DNA of 41,783 nt, taken from the NCBI GenBank assembly GCA_017473945.1, contig JAFUIW010000027.1:1-41783 (forward strand), read 5' to 3'. Shown here in pieces: positions 18,243-26,764 of the stretch (position 1 is the first letter of the stretch; each line of letters starts with the position of its first letter). The notes beneath the pieces were generated by a model. It worked only from the letters and a program-made list of their open reading frames with translations. It made no database searches and was not told the DNA's origin. The translations under genes and the position numbers were made by a program. This DNA is from Methanobrevibacter sp. Its GTDB lineage: Archaea > Methanobacteriota > Methanobacteria > Methanobacteriales > Methanobacteriaceae.

Positions 18243-18569
18243 ATGATTTTAAATAAAACAAATAATGAACAGATTAATATCAAAATAATACGTGCAGATA
18301 ATTTTTTAAAGCATTTTAAGGGATTGATGGGAAAGAAAGATATTGACTTTGCAATGCTTTTCTCTAACCTTAAAGACTCTTCGATACACACATCATTCAT
18401 GAGGTTTGAAATTGACGTTTATTTTCTAGATGAAAATGGGACTGTCTATGAAAAGACATCATTAAAGCCATGGAAATTTTACAGACCTAAAAAGCAGGCT
18501 AAATATATTTTAGAAACCAAAAAAGATGAATTAAAAATAAAAGTAGGAGATAAATTAGAATTTATCTAA
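18243..18569 (+). CDS. DUF192 family protein
   Basis: 108-residue DUF192 domain, a small beta-rich fold of unknown function found across bacteria and archaea. Recognisable elements are FLKHFKGLMGKKDIDFAMLF, SSIHTSFMRFEIDVYFLDENG (the HSFxMRxxLDVxFLD-type core) and the C-terminal KVGDKLEF. It lacks the signal peptide many bacterial homologues have, so it is probably cytoplasmic. A TATA-like TATTTAAATAC about 30 bases before the ATG suggests a nearly leaderless message. The last 15 bases overlap the convergent flavoprotein gene. Confidence 0.85.
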   Translation: MILNKTNNEQINIKIIRADNFLKHFKGLMGKKDIDFAMLFSNLKDSSIHTSFMRFEIDVYFLDENGTVYEKTSLKPWKFYRPKKQAKYILETKKDELKIKVGDKLEFI

Positions 18570-19247
18570 GATATCCTCAGGGTTTTCAAATATCTGGATA
18601 TTGTCAATGCTTGATAATTTACGAGTATTTTCAATGTCAATATCCCTCATATAGATTGTTATGATTTTTCCTTCAGAAATTGCATCATTTGGACATGTGT
18701 TTCTGCACAGACCACAGCCGATACATTTTGTAAGGTCTATTTCGGAATGTGGAATGATTGCTCCCTGTTCACATGCAAGAGCCGCTACACAGTCATCACA
18801 ACCCTCACACTTTGAAAGTTCCATCTTTGATGGCAATACTGTATCAATCGGTCCGGGATGGATGTCTACAGGCACCATATAAACCGGCACCGCACCCTTT
18901 CCCGCCTGAGCGACTGCATTTGTAACAAGAGTATCCGCTATTCCATAGACTATTTTTGAAACGGTATTTGCTGTAGCCGGTGAGACTATCAAAAGGTCAT
19001 ATTTACCCAGTGATAAACGGCCAGTAATTGGATATGAGAACTTTTGGTTTGAATCAGTTGCAAGTTCACGATATTTTCCACCGGTAATGCTTTCAACATT
19101 TTCGTAAAGCCCATACATTTTAAGGACTTCTTCTGCTGCACCTGACAGAAAAACGGTAACTTCATGCTCCTTTGCAAGTTCACGGGCAACGTGCACTGAT
19201 TCTCTAAGTAAATGACCAGCTCCAGTAAATGCAAATCCGATTCTCAT
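18555..19247 (-). CDS. Flavoprotein-ferredoxin fusion, probable dihydromethanopterin reductase (acceptor)
   Basis: 230 residues. An N-terminal flavoprotein domain (MRIGFAFTGAGHLLRES, LLIVSPATANTVSKIVYGIADT) of the Dfp/AfpA type binds FMN. The C-terminal part carries two [4Fe-4S] sites: CEGCDDCVAALAC (C-x2-C-x2-C-x5-C) and CIGCGLCRNTCPNDA (C-x2-C-x2-C-x3-CP). This architecture matches the archaeal dihydromethanopterin reductases (acceptor) of the DmrX type, which finish tetrahydromethanopterin synthesis, but the exact electron donor is not shown. It starts 6 bases after glyA, whose enzyme uses tetrahydromethanopterin in this lineage, so the operon links making the cofactor with using it. It overlaps the DUF192 gene tail to tail. 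Confidence 0.78.
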   Translation of the reverse strand: MRIGFAFTGAGHLLRESVHVARELAKEHEVTVFLSGAAEEVLKMYGLYENVESITGGKYRELATDSNQKFSYPITGRLSLGKYDLLIVSPATANTVSKIVYGIADTLVTNAVAQAGKGAVPVYMVPVDIHPGPIDTVLPSKMELSKCEGCDDCVAALACEQGAIIPHSEIDLTKCIGCGLCRNTCPNDAISEGKIITIYMRDIDIENTRKLSSIDNIQIFENPEDILDKF

Positions 19248-19253
19248 TTTAAT

Positions 19254-20522
19254 CTATAATTTATGATATTCGTAAGCATCTCTGTCTGAGAATGCGTAAT
19301 CGAGTGTTGTGTATTGGTTCATGAATTCAGCTACTTCATCAGCAATGTCTTCTTTGTCAACCGCTACACGTTTGATGAACTGAGCAACTTCTTCCATTTC
19401 TTTTTCCTTTAAACCTCTTCTGGTTATTTCCTGGGTACCGATTCTGATACCTGAAGGATCATCGGAGTTGTCCCTGTCATCTCCAGGAAGGAGGTTTTTG
19501 TTTAGGATAACGTTGTTGTCAGCGAGTTCTTTTGCAATATCTGATGCAGATCTGATTGCACTTAAGTCCACTGCAATTTGGTGGGACTCGGTAAATCCTA
19601 AATCTTCACATAACACATCAAAGCCTAATTCATACATTGCCTGACCTAAAGCCTGTGCGTTTTTAATGGTTTGTTTAGCGTATGCTTCACCGAACTCTAA
19701 CATTTCAGCAGTTGCAATACCTAAACCAAGTAAGTGGTGCAAGTGGTGATTACTTACAACACCCGGGAAAACTGCATTGTCAATTAACTCTTCATTTTCC
19801 TTGTGGGAGAGAATAATTCCCCCTTGTGGACCCGGGAATGTCTTGTGGGTAGATCCCATCATAACATCTGCTCCTTCTTTTAGAGGTTGTTGGAATTGTC
19901 CTCCTGCAATAAGACCCAATACGTGAGCACCATCGTACATTATGGTTGCTCCCACTTCATCAGCCGCTTCACGAGCTTCTTTGATTGGGTGTGGGAATAG
20001 GAATAAACTTCCACCGAACAATACTATTTTTGGTTTTTCTTCAAGGATTTTTTTGTTCATTGCATCGATGTCAATGTTCATTACGTTTTTATCCAATGGG
20101 TGGAATACTGTTTTAAGGCCACGGATACCTGCTGCACTTACATCTGCGTGGGAAATGTGTCCTCCGGAAGGTACTTCCAATGCCATTACCTTTTCACCAG
20201 GTTTAGCAAATCCAAAGAATGCGGCAAGGTTTGCAGTTACGCCTGAAACTGGTTGAACATTAGCGTAGTCACAATCATAAACTTTACATGAAAGCTTTTT
20301 GGTCATGTCTTCAACTAAATCAACATATTGGCATCCTTCGTAAAACCTTTGGAATGCTTGTCCTTCTGCGTATCTGTGTGCAAAATCAGTAGCTAAAGCT
20401 TCTGTTACTTCTACGCTGGTAACGTTTTCAGAAGCGATTAAATTGATACTGTTTCTCATGTATTGAGTATGTTCTTTTGCGATTTCTTCCAATTTTAAAA
20501 TTTCGTCATGATAATTAGCCAT
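19254..20522 (-). CDS. glyA: Serine hydroxymethyltransferase
   Basis: PLP enzyme interconverting serine and glycine while loading a one-carbon unit on the pterin carrier (tetrahydromethanopterin in methanogens). 422 residues, family length. Motifs are [10 protein letters not shown] near residue 28-37, [12 protein letters not shown] (89-100), YDGAHVLGL, and the PLP-lysine region [13 protein letters not shown] with Lys227. A C-terminal [11 protein letters not shown] follows. It heads a two-gene unit with the flavoprotein. The upstream gap to the MFS gene is about 110 bases of AT-rich DNA. Confidence 0.96.
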   Translation of the reverse strand: MANYHDEILKLEEIAKEHTQYMRNSINLIASENVTSVEVTEALATDFAHRYAEGQAFQRFYEGCQYVDLVEDMTKKLSCKVYDCDYANVQPVSGVTANLAAFFGFAKPGEKVMALEVPSGGHISHADVSAAGIRGLKTVFHPLDKNVMNIDIDAMNKKILEEKPKIVLFGGSLFLFPHPIKEAREAADEVGATIMYDGAHVLGLIAGGQFQQPLKEGADVMMGSTHKTFPGPQGGIILSHKENEELIDNAVFPGVVSNHHLHHLLGLGIATAEMLEFGEAYAKQTIKNAQALGQAMYELGFDVLCEDLGFTESHQIAVDLSAIRSASDIAKELADNNVILNKNLLPGDDRDNSDDPSGIRIGTQEITRRGLKEKEMEEVAQFIKRVAVDKEDIADEVAEFMNQYTTLDYAFSDRDAYEYHKL

Positions 20523-20632
20523 TTATTACACCTAATATCCAATTATATATTTATGATTTAATTTTTGTTCATCTTCTAATATAACATTTATGAAAAATAG
20601 TGTTATAGAATTGAAAATTAAAAATATTAAAA

Positions 20633-21796
20633 TTAATCGCTGTATTTCAAATCGATTTTCAAAACTAAAATCACATACACCAACAGGGCAAATGCAGCAA
20701 GCAAAAATATTGTTCCGAAAATAAATATGGACATTACTCCAAGGCCATCCACCAGAAATCCTCCGATAGCTATTCCTATTGCAATGCCGCCATTAAGAAC
20801 ACTTAGAAACACTCCGTTTGCAAGTTCAGGAGTGTCAGGCAGTACGGATGTTTCAATATATTGAATCAGATTGTATCCCATACCGTCCAATATTCCAAAA
20901 ATCAGAATCAATGCCAAAACCGGAATCAAATAATTTGCCGAGAAGTACATTGCAACAAACACTGAAGCGCAAACCAATTGGAAAATTATTAATGTAGCCT
21001 TATCCTTCTTATATATTAGTTTTCCACCTAACCATGTTCCAAATATGGAAATCAGACCATAAATGAACAGGAAGATGCTTAACTTATAAGTGTAGACATG
21101 GCTTACTGTTTGAAGGAAATATGGAATGTAATTGTAAACGATGCTAGCTCCAATCGGCATCATTATAATCCCAACAGTTGCCAATATAAATTCCTTTGAG
21201 ATTAAATTGGATAAAGGCTTTTCATAGCTTTTGGATTTACCGGGAACATTAGGGAAAAATACAACGATTAGAATCAGAGTTATGAAATTGATTAAAAAGA
21301 TCCAGCTCATGGCAACCTGATAGCCAAATACTGTTCCAAGACCTGTTGTGATTGGAAGGCCAATAATGCTTCCTACAGAAATTCCAAGCAATATTTTTGT
21401 AATGTAGTCCTGCTTTTCACCTTCAGGCGCTATTTCTTCACAGAATGTCAATGCAACTGATATGAATGCAGGATAAAATACTGCAGAAAGGATTCTGAAA
21501 AACGATGCAATATAGATATTGTCAGTGAAGATTATGACAATGTTTGCCACCGCAAATATGCTCAAAATTGAAACGAAGGTTGTTTTCCTGTTAAATTTTG
21601 AAAATAAAACAGGAATGAACAGTCCAGTAACCGCAATGGTGAATGTAAATGAACTTACATATAGGCCAGATATTGCAATAGAAGTTCCAAAATACTGAGA
21701 AATCTCAGAAATGATTCCAATAATGCTTAAAGGAGTGTTGATACCTAAAGTTGACAACATTAAGATGTATAAAAGTATCTTTGGATTGTTTTTCAT
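20633..21796 (-). CDS. MFS transporter (drug/sugar efflux type)
   Basis: 387-residue polytopic membrane protein with about 12 predicted helices. The N-terminal half has LGINTPLSIIGIISEISQYF and IAVTGLFIPVLFSKFNRKTT (the loop 2-3 region of major facilitators, here with a KFNRK basic end). The second half repeats the arrangement with GTWLGGKLIYKKDKATL. The pattern is that of DHA1-like (AraJ/YdhP type) exporters; substrate unknown. The start has an AGGTAAT ribosome site. It stands alone; upstream lies a 737-bp gap with a long hairpin about 90 bases away. Confidence 0.85.
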   Translation of the reverse strand: MKNNPKILLYILMLSTLGINTPLSIIGIISEISQYFGTSIAISGLYVSSFTFTIAVTGLFIPVLFSKFNRKTTFVSILSIFAVANIVIIFTDNIYIASFFRILSAVFYPAFISVALTFCEEIAPEGEKQDYITKILLGISVGSIIGLPITTGLGTVFGYQVAMSWIFLINFITLILIVVFFPNVPGKSKSYEKPLSNLISKEFILATVGIIMMPIGASIVYNYIPYFLQTVSHVYTYKLSIFLFIYGLISIFGTWLGGKLIYKKDKATLIIFQLVCASVFVAMYFSANYLIPVLALILIFGILDGMGYNLIQYIETSVLPDTPELANGVFLSVLNGGIAIGIAIGGFLVDGLGVMSIFIFGTIFLLAAFALLVYVILVLKIDLKYSD

Positions 21797-21884
21797 TTTT
21801 ATTACCTAATTAATAACAATAGTTATATCCTATTAAAAATTATTAAATCATCAAAAATCATTCACAAAAATCGCGATATTGAAA

Positions 21885-21918
21885 AATATGAAAGTTAGAT
21901 TAAATCTAACTTCATATT
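21885..21918 (-). terminator. Long perfect hairpin upstream of the MFS gene
   Basis: Left arm AATATGAAAGTTAGATT (21885-21901) pairs with right arm AATCTAACTTCATATT (21903-21918) with only one bulged A. On the minus strand it is followed by TTTTCAATATCGCGATTTTT, so it could terminate a minus-strand transcript arising in the gap. It could also be an operator for the MFS gene, whose ATG is about 90 bases away. Confidence 0.5.
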
Positions 21919-21987
21919 AAATTTCATAACATTATACAAATAAAATAATTACATACTTTTTTGTACACTTCTAATTTTACATTTAAC

Positions 21988-22014
21988 TTTATATAAAATT
22001 TTTGATACGTATCA
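21988..22014 (+). promoter_or_regulatory. TATA box abutting a perfect 12-bp palindrome (operator-like)
   Basis: TTTATATAAA (21988-21997) is a strong TATA element. TGATACGTATCA (22003-22014) is a perfect palindrome lying between it and the expected start near 22018, the classical place for an archaeal repressor to block polymerase. It does not match the NrpR pattern (GGAA-N6-TTCC). What is transcribed is unclear: only very short frames follow. Confidence 0.45.
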
Positions 22015-22491
22015 TGAAAGCAAAAAAGCCAACCACAGGAAAATCAAAACTCGAAATTTTTTGGCGTTCAACAGTCCAGTCATATAATTATTTTATAAGT
22101 ATGGTGATGAGTTGAATAATGGATATAATTAACATTAGTAACAATTCATTTCTTCTACTCAAAAAAATCACCTTTAATGTTATGAAATGATTTAATTTAA
22201 GCAAGCAAAAGCTTTCATAGACCGGTCAAATAATATATTAACTCACAATCATATAAATCATATAGTTTTTAAGGATATAAAATTGTTTTGGAGTTAAAAT
22301 ATTGCTTTAAAATCGTTTTTACAAGAATTTTAAAAAACAAGTTTTGATGCGAAAAATAAGTATGACAATAATTAAAAAACCATGAAAGAAAATCAGATGC
22401 AAATCAAAAATCATTGATATATTTAATCGAATTTTACATTAACATTGATGGTCCAGTAATTCAAGTAAAAAAGAGTTTGAATGGTATGGAT

Positions 22492-22530
22492 GAAAAAAAA
22501 TAAAAAAAGAAATAGAGAAATTAATCTCTA
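22492..22530 (-). terminator. hdrA terminator
   Basis: On the minus strand, TAGAGATTAATTTCTCTA forms a 6-bp stem just after the hdrA stop and is followed by TTTCTTTTTTTATTTTTTTT, a long U-run typical of archaeal termination. Confidence 0.65.
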
Positions 22531-22533
22531 AAT

Positions 22534-24522
22534 CTATTTACCTATGTCTTCAAGAGCAGCACTGATTTGTGCCATAATTTGCTCGGTTTTGAAGTGTTGT
22601 TGGTTCATTGCACCAGATGGACATGCACCTACACAAGTACCACATCCTTTACATAATGCGGAGTTAATTTGTGCAAATTCTTTTCCACCTACACCGGTTG
22701 CGATACTAATTGCTGCGTATGGGCATAATTCAACACATACTTGGCAAGCACCACAAACAGCTTCGTCGTTGGATGCAATAATAGGTTCGATTTCTACTTC
22801 TCCTTTAGCCATTGGAATTGCAGCTCTGGATGCTGCGGCTGAACCTTGTGCTACGGAGTCAGGAATATCTTTAGGACCTTGTGCTACACCAGCAATGTAA
22901 ACACCGTCAGTTAAGGTGTCAACAGGTCTGAGTTTAGGGTGAGCTTCCATGTAGAATCCGTCAGCAGATCTGGAGAGACCTAAGGTTTGTCTGAGTTCGT
23001 CAGATCCTGCGGAGTGTTCGAGACCAATACTTAATACTACTAAGTCGTAAGTGTATTCAGTTACTTTACCGAGTAAAGTATCTTCTGCTCTGATAGTTAA
23101 GGTTAAATCGTCGTTTTCGAAGATTTGTGCAGGTTTACCTCTGATAAATTCAATACCGTATTTTTCTTGAGATGTTTTGTAGAACTCTTCGTATCCTTTA
23201 CCGAAGGAACGGAGATCCATGTAGTAACAGGTTACTTCAGTATCAGGTTCGTGGTCGATACATAATTGTGCGTTTTTCATGGAGTACATACAACATACTC
23301 TGGAACAGTATGGTTTACCGATTGTTTCATCTCTGGAACCGACACAGTGGATGAATGCTACACGTTTAGGTTCGATACCGTCGGAAGGTTTGATAACGTG
23401 ACCACCAGTAGGTCCGGATGCGTTAATCATCCTTTCAATTTCCATAGCGGTAATTACGTTTGAGAAACGTCCGTATCCGTATTGGTAAATTCCGGATGGA
23501 TCGAATGGGTCGTAACCGATTGCAGCAACAATAGTACCAACTTCTAATTCAATTTTGGTTGGTTGTTGGTTGTGGTCGATTGCGTCTGGTCCACATGCTT
23601 GTACACATAAGTTACATTCGATACAGTAGTCTTTATCGATAGTAGCACATAATGGTACAGCTTGAGGGAATGGGATGTAAGATGCTTTTACCATACCTAC
23701 ACCTTCGTCGTAGTAGTTAGGTATTTCGATAGGACAAGCTTCTTGACATGCACCACATCCAGTACATAAATCTTCATCTACATATCTTGCTTTTTTCTCT
23801 ACAGTTACTTTGAAGTTTCCGATGTATCCGTCTACTTCAGTAACTTCTGCGTAAGAAATTAATTCGATGTTTTCGTGTTTGGAACAGTCTACCATTTTAG
23901 GTGCTAAAATACACATTGAACAGTCGAGAGTAGGGAAAGTTTTATCTAATTGTCCCATACGTCCACCAATGGTTGGGTTTCTTTCTACCATGTAGGTTTT
24001 GAATCCCATGTCACCTAAATCTAAAGCGGTTTGGATACCAGCTACTCCACCACCGATAACTAATGCTTTGTTATCTACTGCTACTTTAGTAGCTTCTAAT
24101 GGTTCGAGTAATCTTGCTTTAGCAACAGCCATACGGGTTAAGTCTTTAGCTTTTTCGGTAGCTGCTTCAGGTTCGTTCATGTGTACCCATGAGTCTTGTT
24201 CTCTTAAGTTAGCAAATTCAAATAAGAATTTGTTTAATCCTGCTTCTTCTACACATCTACGGAAAGTAGGTTCGTGAAGACGAGGGGAACAAGCTGCTAC
24301 AACAACTCTGTTTAAGTTTTTCTCTTTAATATCTTCTTGAATCATTGCTTGACCTGGGTCTGAACACATGTATTTGTAGTCAGTTGCGTGAACTACATTA
24401 GGTAAGGTCTTAGCATATTCAGCTACACTAGGACAGTCTACGACTCCACCAACGTTTACACCACAGTGGCAAACGTAAACACCGATCCTTAATTCTTCGT
24501 TGTTATTTATATCTTCTGCCAT
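22534..24522 (-). CDS. hdrA: CoB-CoM heterodisulfide reductase iron-sulfur subunit A
   Basis: FAD-containing, electron-bifurcating subunit of the cytoplasmic HdrABC-MvhADG complex, which reduces the heterodisulfide at the end of methanogenesis while reducing ferredoxin. 662 residues. N-terminal Cys-rich part ([23 protein letters not shown]), the FAD-binding GxGxxG at 157-162 ([12 protein letters not shown]), a ferredoxin insert with [16 protein letters not shown] and [12 protein letters not shown], a Cys-rich thioredoxin-reductase region ([12 protein letters not shown]), and C-terminal clusters [12 protein letters not shown] and [15 protein letters not shown]. The ribosome site is AAGGTGA. 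It is monocistronic here: hdrBC are not in the window, as is usual in this order. Codons are strongly optimised (highly expressed gene). Confidence 0.97.
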   Translation of the reverse strand: MAEDINNNEELRIGVYVCHCGVNVGGVVDCPSVAEYAKTLPNVVHATDYKYMCSDPGQAMIQEDIKEKNLNRVVVAACSPRLHEPTFRRCVEEAGLNKFLFEFANLREQDSWVHMNEPEAATEKAKDLTRMAVAKARLLEPLEATKVAVDNKALVIGGGVAGIQTALDLGDMGFKTYMVERNPTIGGRMGQLDKTFPTLDCSMCILAPKMVDCSKHENIELISYAEVTEVDGYIGNFKVTVEKKARYVDEDLCTGCGACQEACPIEIPNYYDEGVGMVKASYIPFPQAVPLCATIDKDYCIECNLCVQACGPDAIDHNQQPTKIELEVGTIVAAIGYDPFDPSGIYQYGYGRFSNVITAMEIERMINASGPTGGHVIKPSDGIEPKRVAFIHCVGSRDETIGKPYCSRVCCMYSMKNAQLCIDHEPDTEVTCYYMDLRSFGKGYEEFYKTSQEKYGIEFIRGKPAQIFENDDLTLTIRAEDTLLGKVTEYTYDLVVLSIGLEHSAGSDELRQTLGLSRSADGFYMEAHPKLRPVDTLTDGVYIAGVAQGPKDIPDSVAQGSAAASRAAIPMAKGEVEIEPIIASNDEAVCGACQVCVELCPYAAISIATGVGGKEFAQINSALCKGCGTCVGACPSGAMNQQHFKTEQIMAQISAALEDIGK

Positions 24523-24532
24523 ATTAATTCAC

Positions 24533-24570
24533 CTTGTACAAGTCGTGAAAAATATCTAATATATAATAAA
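24533..24570 (-). promoter_or_regulatory. hdrA promoter: TATA box plus CTTGTACAAG palindrome
   Basis: Minus-strand TTTATTATATATTAG (24556-24570) is the likely TATA box. The perfect palindrome CTTGTACAAG (24533-24542) falls at the predicted start site, about 10 bases ahead of the ATG, overlapping the AAGGTGA ribosome site. The palindrome could be an operator or a leader hairpin; the further upstream gap to 24824 shows only AT-rich sequence and a GATAAATTTATC palindrome near the AEC gene's end. Confidence 0.45.
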
Positions 24571-24824
24571 AATTGCAATTTTTAAAAAAAAGTCTATAGA
24601 ATTTTTACATAGTATTAGATATACATATGTAGTAAGTCCACATATTTAAAGCTTTCTGATGACATCTTGGAGTAAAGTATATATATGATAAATGAAAATA
24701 CGCTTGAAAATAGCTTTAATAACTTAAAAAAGAATAAAAAAAGCTAATTATTTAAAAACAAGCTTATTTGTTAGATTTATAAAAAATAATAAATTTAGGT
24801 TAAGATAAATTTATCGATTTTTAG

Positions 24825-25730
24825 CTAGATTATCATGATAATTACAGGCAGTGTAATCAAAGAGATTACAGTGTTGATTAATATGCAGTCTGAAGTCAAC
24901 TCATAATCCAGCTTATAGGTAATTGAAAGCAACAGTGACATCATTCCTGAAGGCATAGCAGCCTCAACAACAGCAACACTATACTCCAAGTTTACCAAAC
25001 CCAAATAATTAACTATTAAAAAAGCAACCATAGGGAAAAATGCCAGTTTCATAATAGATGTAAACACAATCATGGATTTGCTTCTAGACAATGCTGAAAA
25101 ATCAATGGATAAACCTAAAGTAACCATTATTAAAGGAATGGCACCCTGACCCAAATAATTAACAGTGTAATCTAAAACAGACCCTATTGGAATATTCAAC
25201 CAATTGAAACACAAACCTAAAACTACAGCCCATAAAGGTGGGAAAAATGCTATCTTTTTAACTGCCGTTTTTATAGTTCCACCGAATTTTAGGATTAAAA
25301 CAAAGGATAAAATCAAAAATATACACAATGTTGCCATATCACAGAATATTGCTCTTAAAAAACCTGCCTGACCATAAATGCCTAATGTAACCGGATAACC
25401 CATAAATGCAGTGTTAGCAATCATTACAGTTACAAGAACAGACCATAATTTTATATCATCTAATTTAAATTGTTTTAAAATGAAATAAGATACAATACCT
25501 GTTGCAAATGATGAAGCCAAAATAATAAACGGTAAAATTCCCAATTTTGGAATCAAAGACAAATCAGCTCCATATATCGCATGAAATATCATGCACGGCA
25601 TTAAAATATACATCACTATTTTATTAAATGGATCAATATCTTTTTCTGATAAAAAATCAATTCGCTTAAGGAAATACCCTAAACCAATCATTATGATAAT
25701 AGATAAAATAGTAGTTTCAATTGCACTCAT
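24825..25730 (-). CDS. AEC (auxin efflux carrier-like) family transporter
   Basis: 301-residue, about 10-helix membrane carrier of the AEC/BASS-like superfamily, which in prokaryotes exports organic acids such as malate. The N-terminus is IIIMIGLGYFLKRIDFLSEK. The internally repeated half-motifs are visible in NKIVMYILMPCMIFHAIYG and in the second half at LIMVTLGLSIDF, and a conserved mid-region runs NTAFMGYPVTLGIYG. It stands alone between hdrA and radA on the same strand but with its own spacing. Substrate cannot be told from sequence. Confidence 0.87.
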   Translation of the reverse strand: MSAIETTILSIIIMIGLGYFLKRIDFLSEKDIDPFNKIVMYILMPCMIFHAIYGADLSLIPKLGILPFIILASSFATGIVSYFILKQFKLDDIKLWSVLVTVMIANTAFMGYPVTLGIYGQAGFLRAIFCDMATLCIFLILSFVLILKFGGTIKTAVKKIAFFPPLWAVVLGLCFNWLNIPIGSVLDYTVNYLGQGAIPLIMVTLGLSIDFSALSRSKSMIVFTSIMKLAFFPMVAFLIVNYLGLVNLEYSVAVVEAAMPSGMMSLLLSITYKLDYELTSDCILINTVISLITLPVIIMII

Positions 25731-25802
25731 ACAAGGCTATTGTATGAATTTTAAAATATATAATAATTATTACAAAAAATAGAAAAAAAGAAAAAAGTAA
25801 AA

Positions 25803-26738
25803 TTAACTAACGATACCTTCGCTAGTAATTTTAAATACACATTCACCTTCAGGTAAATGTGGAGAATCCACTAAACGAGCAATTCTTTTACCAGCTAAAC
25901 CTTTTTTAAGCCAAATTCTGTAAGTGGATGCGTGACCTAAAACGTGACCACCAATAGCTTTTGTAGGACTTCCAAAGAAGGAATCAGGTTTAGCTTGAAC
26001 TTGGTTGGTTAAAAATACTGCAACATTATAAGTGTTTGCAATTTGTTGTAGGGAGTGTAAGTGCTGATTTAATTTTTGTTGTCTTACAGCTAATGATTCC
26101 CTTCCAACATATTCTGCTCTGAAGTGAGCCATTAATGAATCAACTATGACTAATTTGATATTAGCTCCGTTTTGAATGAGTTCATTGATTTTATCAACCA
26201 TTAATATTTGGTGAGCAGAGTTAAAAGCACGAGCAACGTGAATTCTGCTTAAAACTTGTTCAACATCTAAATCAAAACCTTCAGCGATTTGCCTTACTCT
26301 TTCTGGACGGAAAGTGTTTTCTGTATCTACAAATACACATTCACCATCAAGACCTCCGAGTTCTTCAGGTAATTGAACAGTCACGGCTAATTCATGAGAA
26401 ATTTGACTTTTACCAGATCCAAATTCACCAAATACTTCAGTAATTGATTGAGTTTCAATTCCACCACCAATCAAATCATTGAATTCTTGGCTACCTACAG
26501 TAATGTGACCAACATCTTTTCTTCTTTCATCTACTTCTAAAGCAGTTTCAAAATCAATATTTTCAGCTCTACGAGCTGCTTCAATAACTTTTTCAGCGAC
26601 ACCTTCACCAATTTCTGCTTTAACAGATAATTCCTTTGGAGTAGCAGTTGCTAATCTCATCATATCAGCAAAGCCTGCATCCCTTAATTTTTCTGCTGTC
26701 TTTTCACCAACACCCGGTAAATCTGCTAATTCTACCAT
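25803..26738 (-). CDS. radA: DNA repair and recombination protein RadA
   Basis: Archaeal RecA/Rad51 recombinase that forms filaments on single-stranded DNA and carries out strand exchange. 311 residues. The N-terminal helix-hairpin-helix domain starts [20 protein letters not shown], Walker A is GEFGSGKSQ (104-112), Walker B is KLVIVDSLM, and the DNA-binding loops are in the [15 protein letters not shown] to [10 protein letters not shown] region. The ATG at 26738 gives the family N-terminus; the ATG at 26747 sits in the GGAATGAT ribosome site. The gene follows rpa by 26 bases, so the ssDNA-binding protein and the recombinase it works with are co-expressed. Confidence 0.96.
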   Translation of the reverse strand: MVELADLPGVGEKTAEKLRDAGFADMMRLATATPKELSVKAEIGEGVAEKVIEAARRAENIDFETALEVDERRKDVGHITVGSQEFNDLIGGGIETQSITEVFGEFGSGKSQISHELAVTVQLPEELGGLDGECVFVDTENTFRPERVRQIAEGFDLDVEQVLSRIHVARAFNSAHQILMVDKINELIQNGANIKLVIVDSLMAHFRAEYVGRESLAVRQQKLNQHLHSLQQIANTYNVAVFLTNQVQAKPDSFFGSPTKAIGGHVLGHASTYRIWLKKGLAGKRIARLVDSPHLPEGECVFKITSEGIVS

Positions 26739-26764
26739 AATAATCATTCCTTCATTTTTCTAAT

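Larger units (their letters stand above)
21797..22533. other. 737-bp gap without a convincing gene
   Basis: Holds the promoter of the MFS gene, a 33-base hairpin (21885-21918), a TATA box beside a perfect palindrome (21988-22014), two tiny plus-strand frames (22014-22115, 33 codons; 22119-22190, 23 codons with GGTGAT upstream), and the hdrA terminator. An open plus-strand stretch near 22390-22503 reads INIDGPVIQVKKSLNGMDEK but has no ATG start and matches nothing I know. It may be a decayed gene or a short RNA locus. Confidence 0.5.

Noticed and set aside
21988-22014. NrpR nitrogen-regulator operator
   Set aside because: The palindrome TGATACGTATCA does not match the GGAA-N6-TTCC pattern.
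22390-22503. Open plus-strand stretch before hdrA
   Set aside because: No ATG, no ribosome site and no recognised similarity; kept only as a remark in the gap description.
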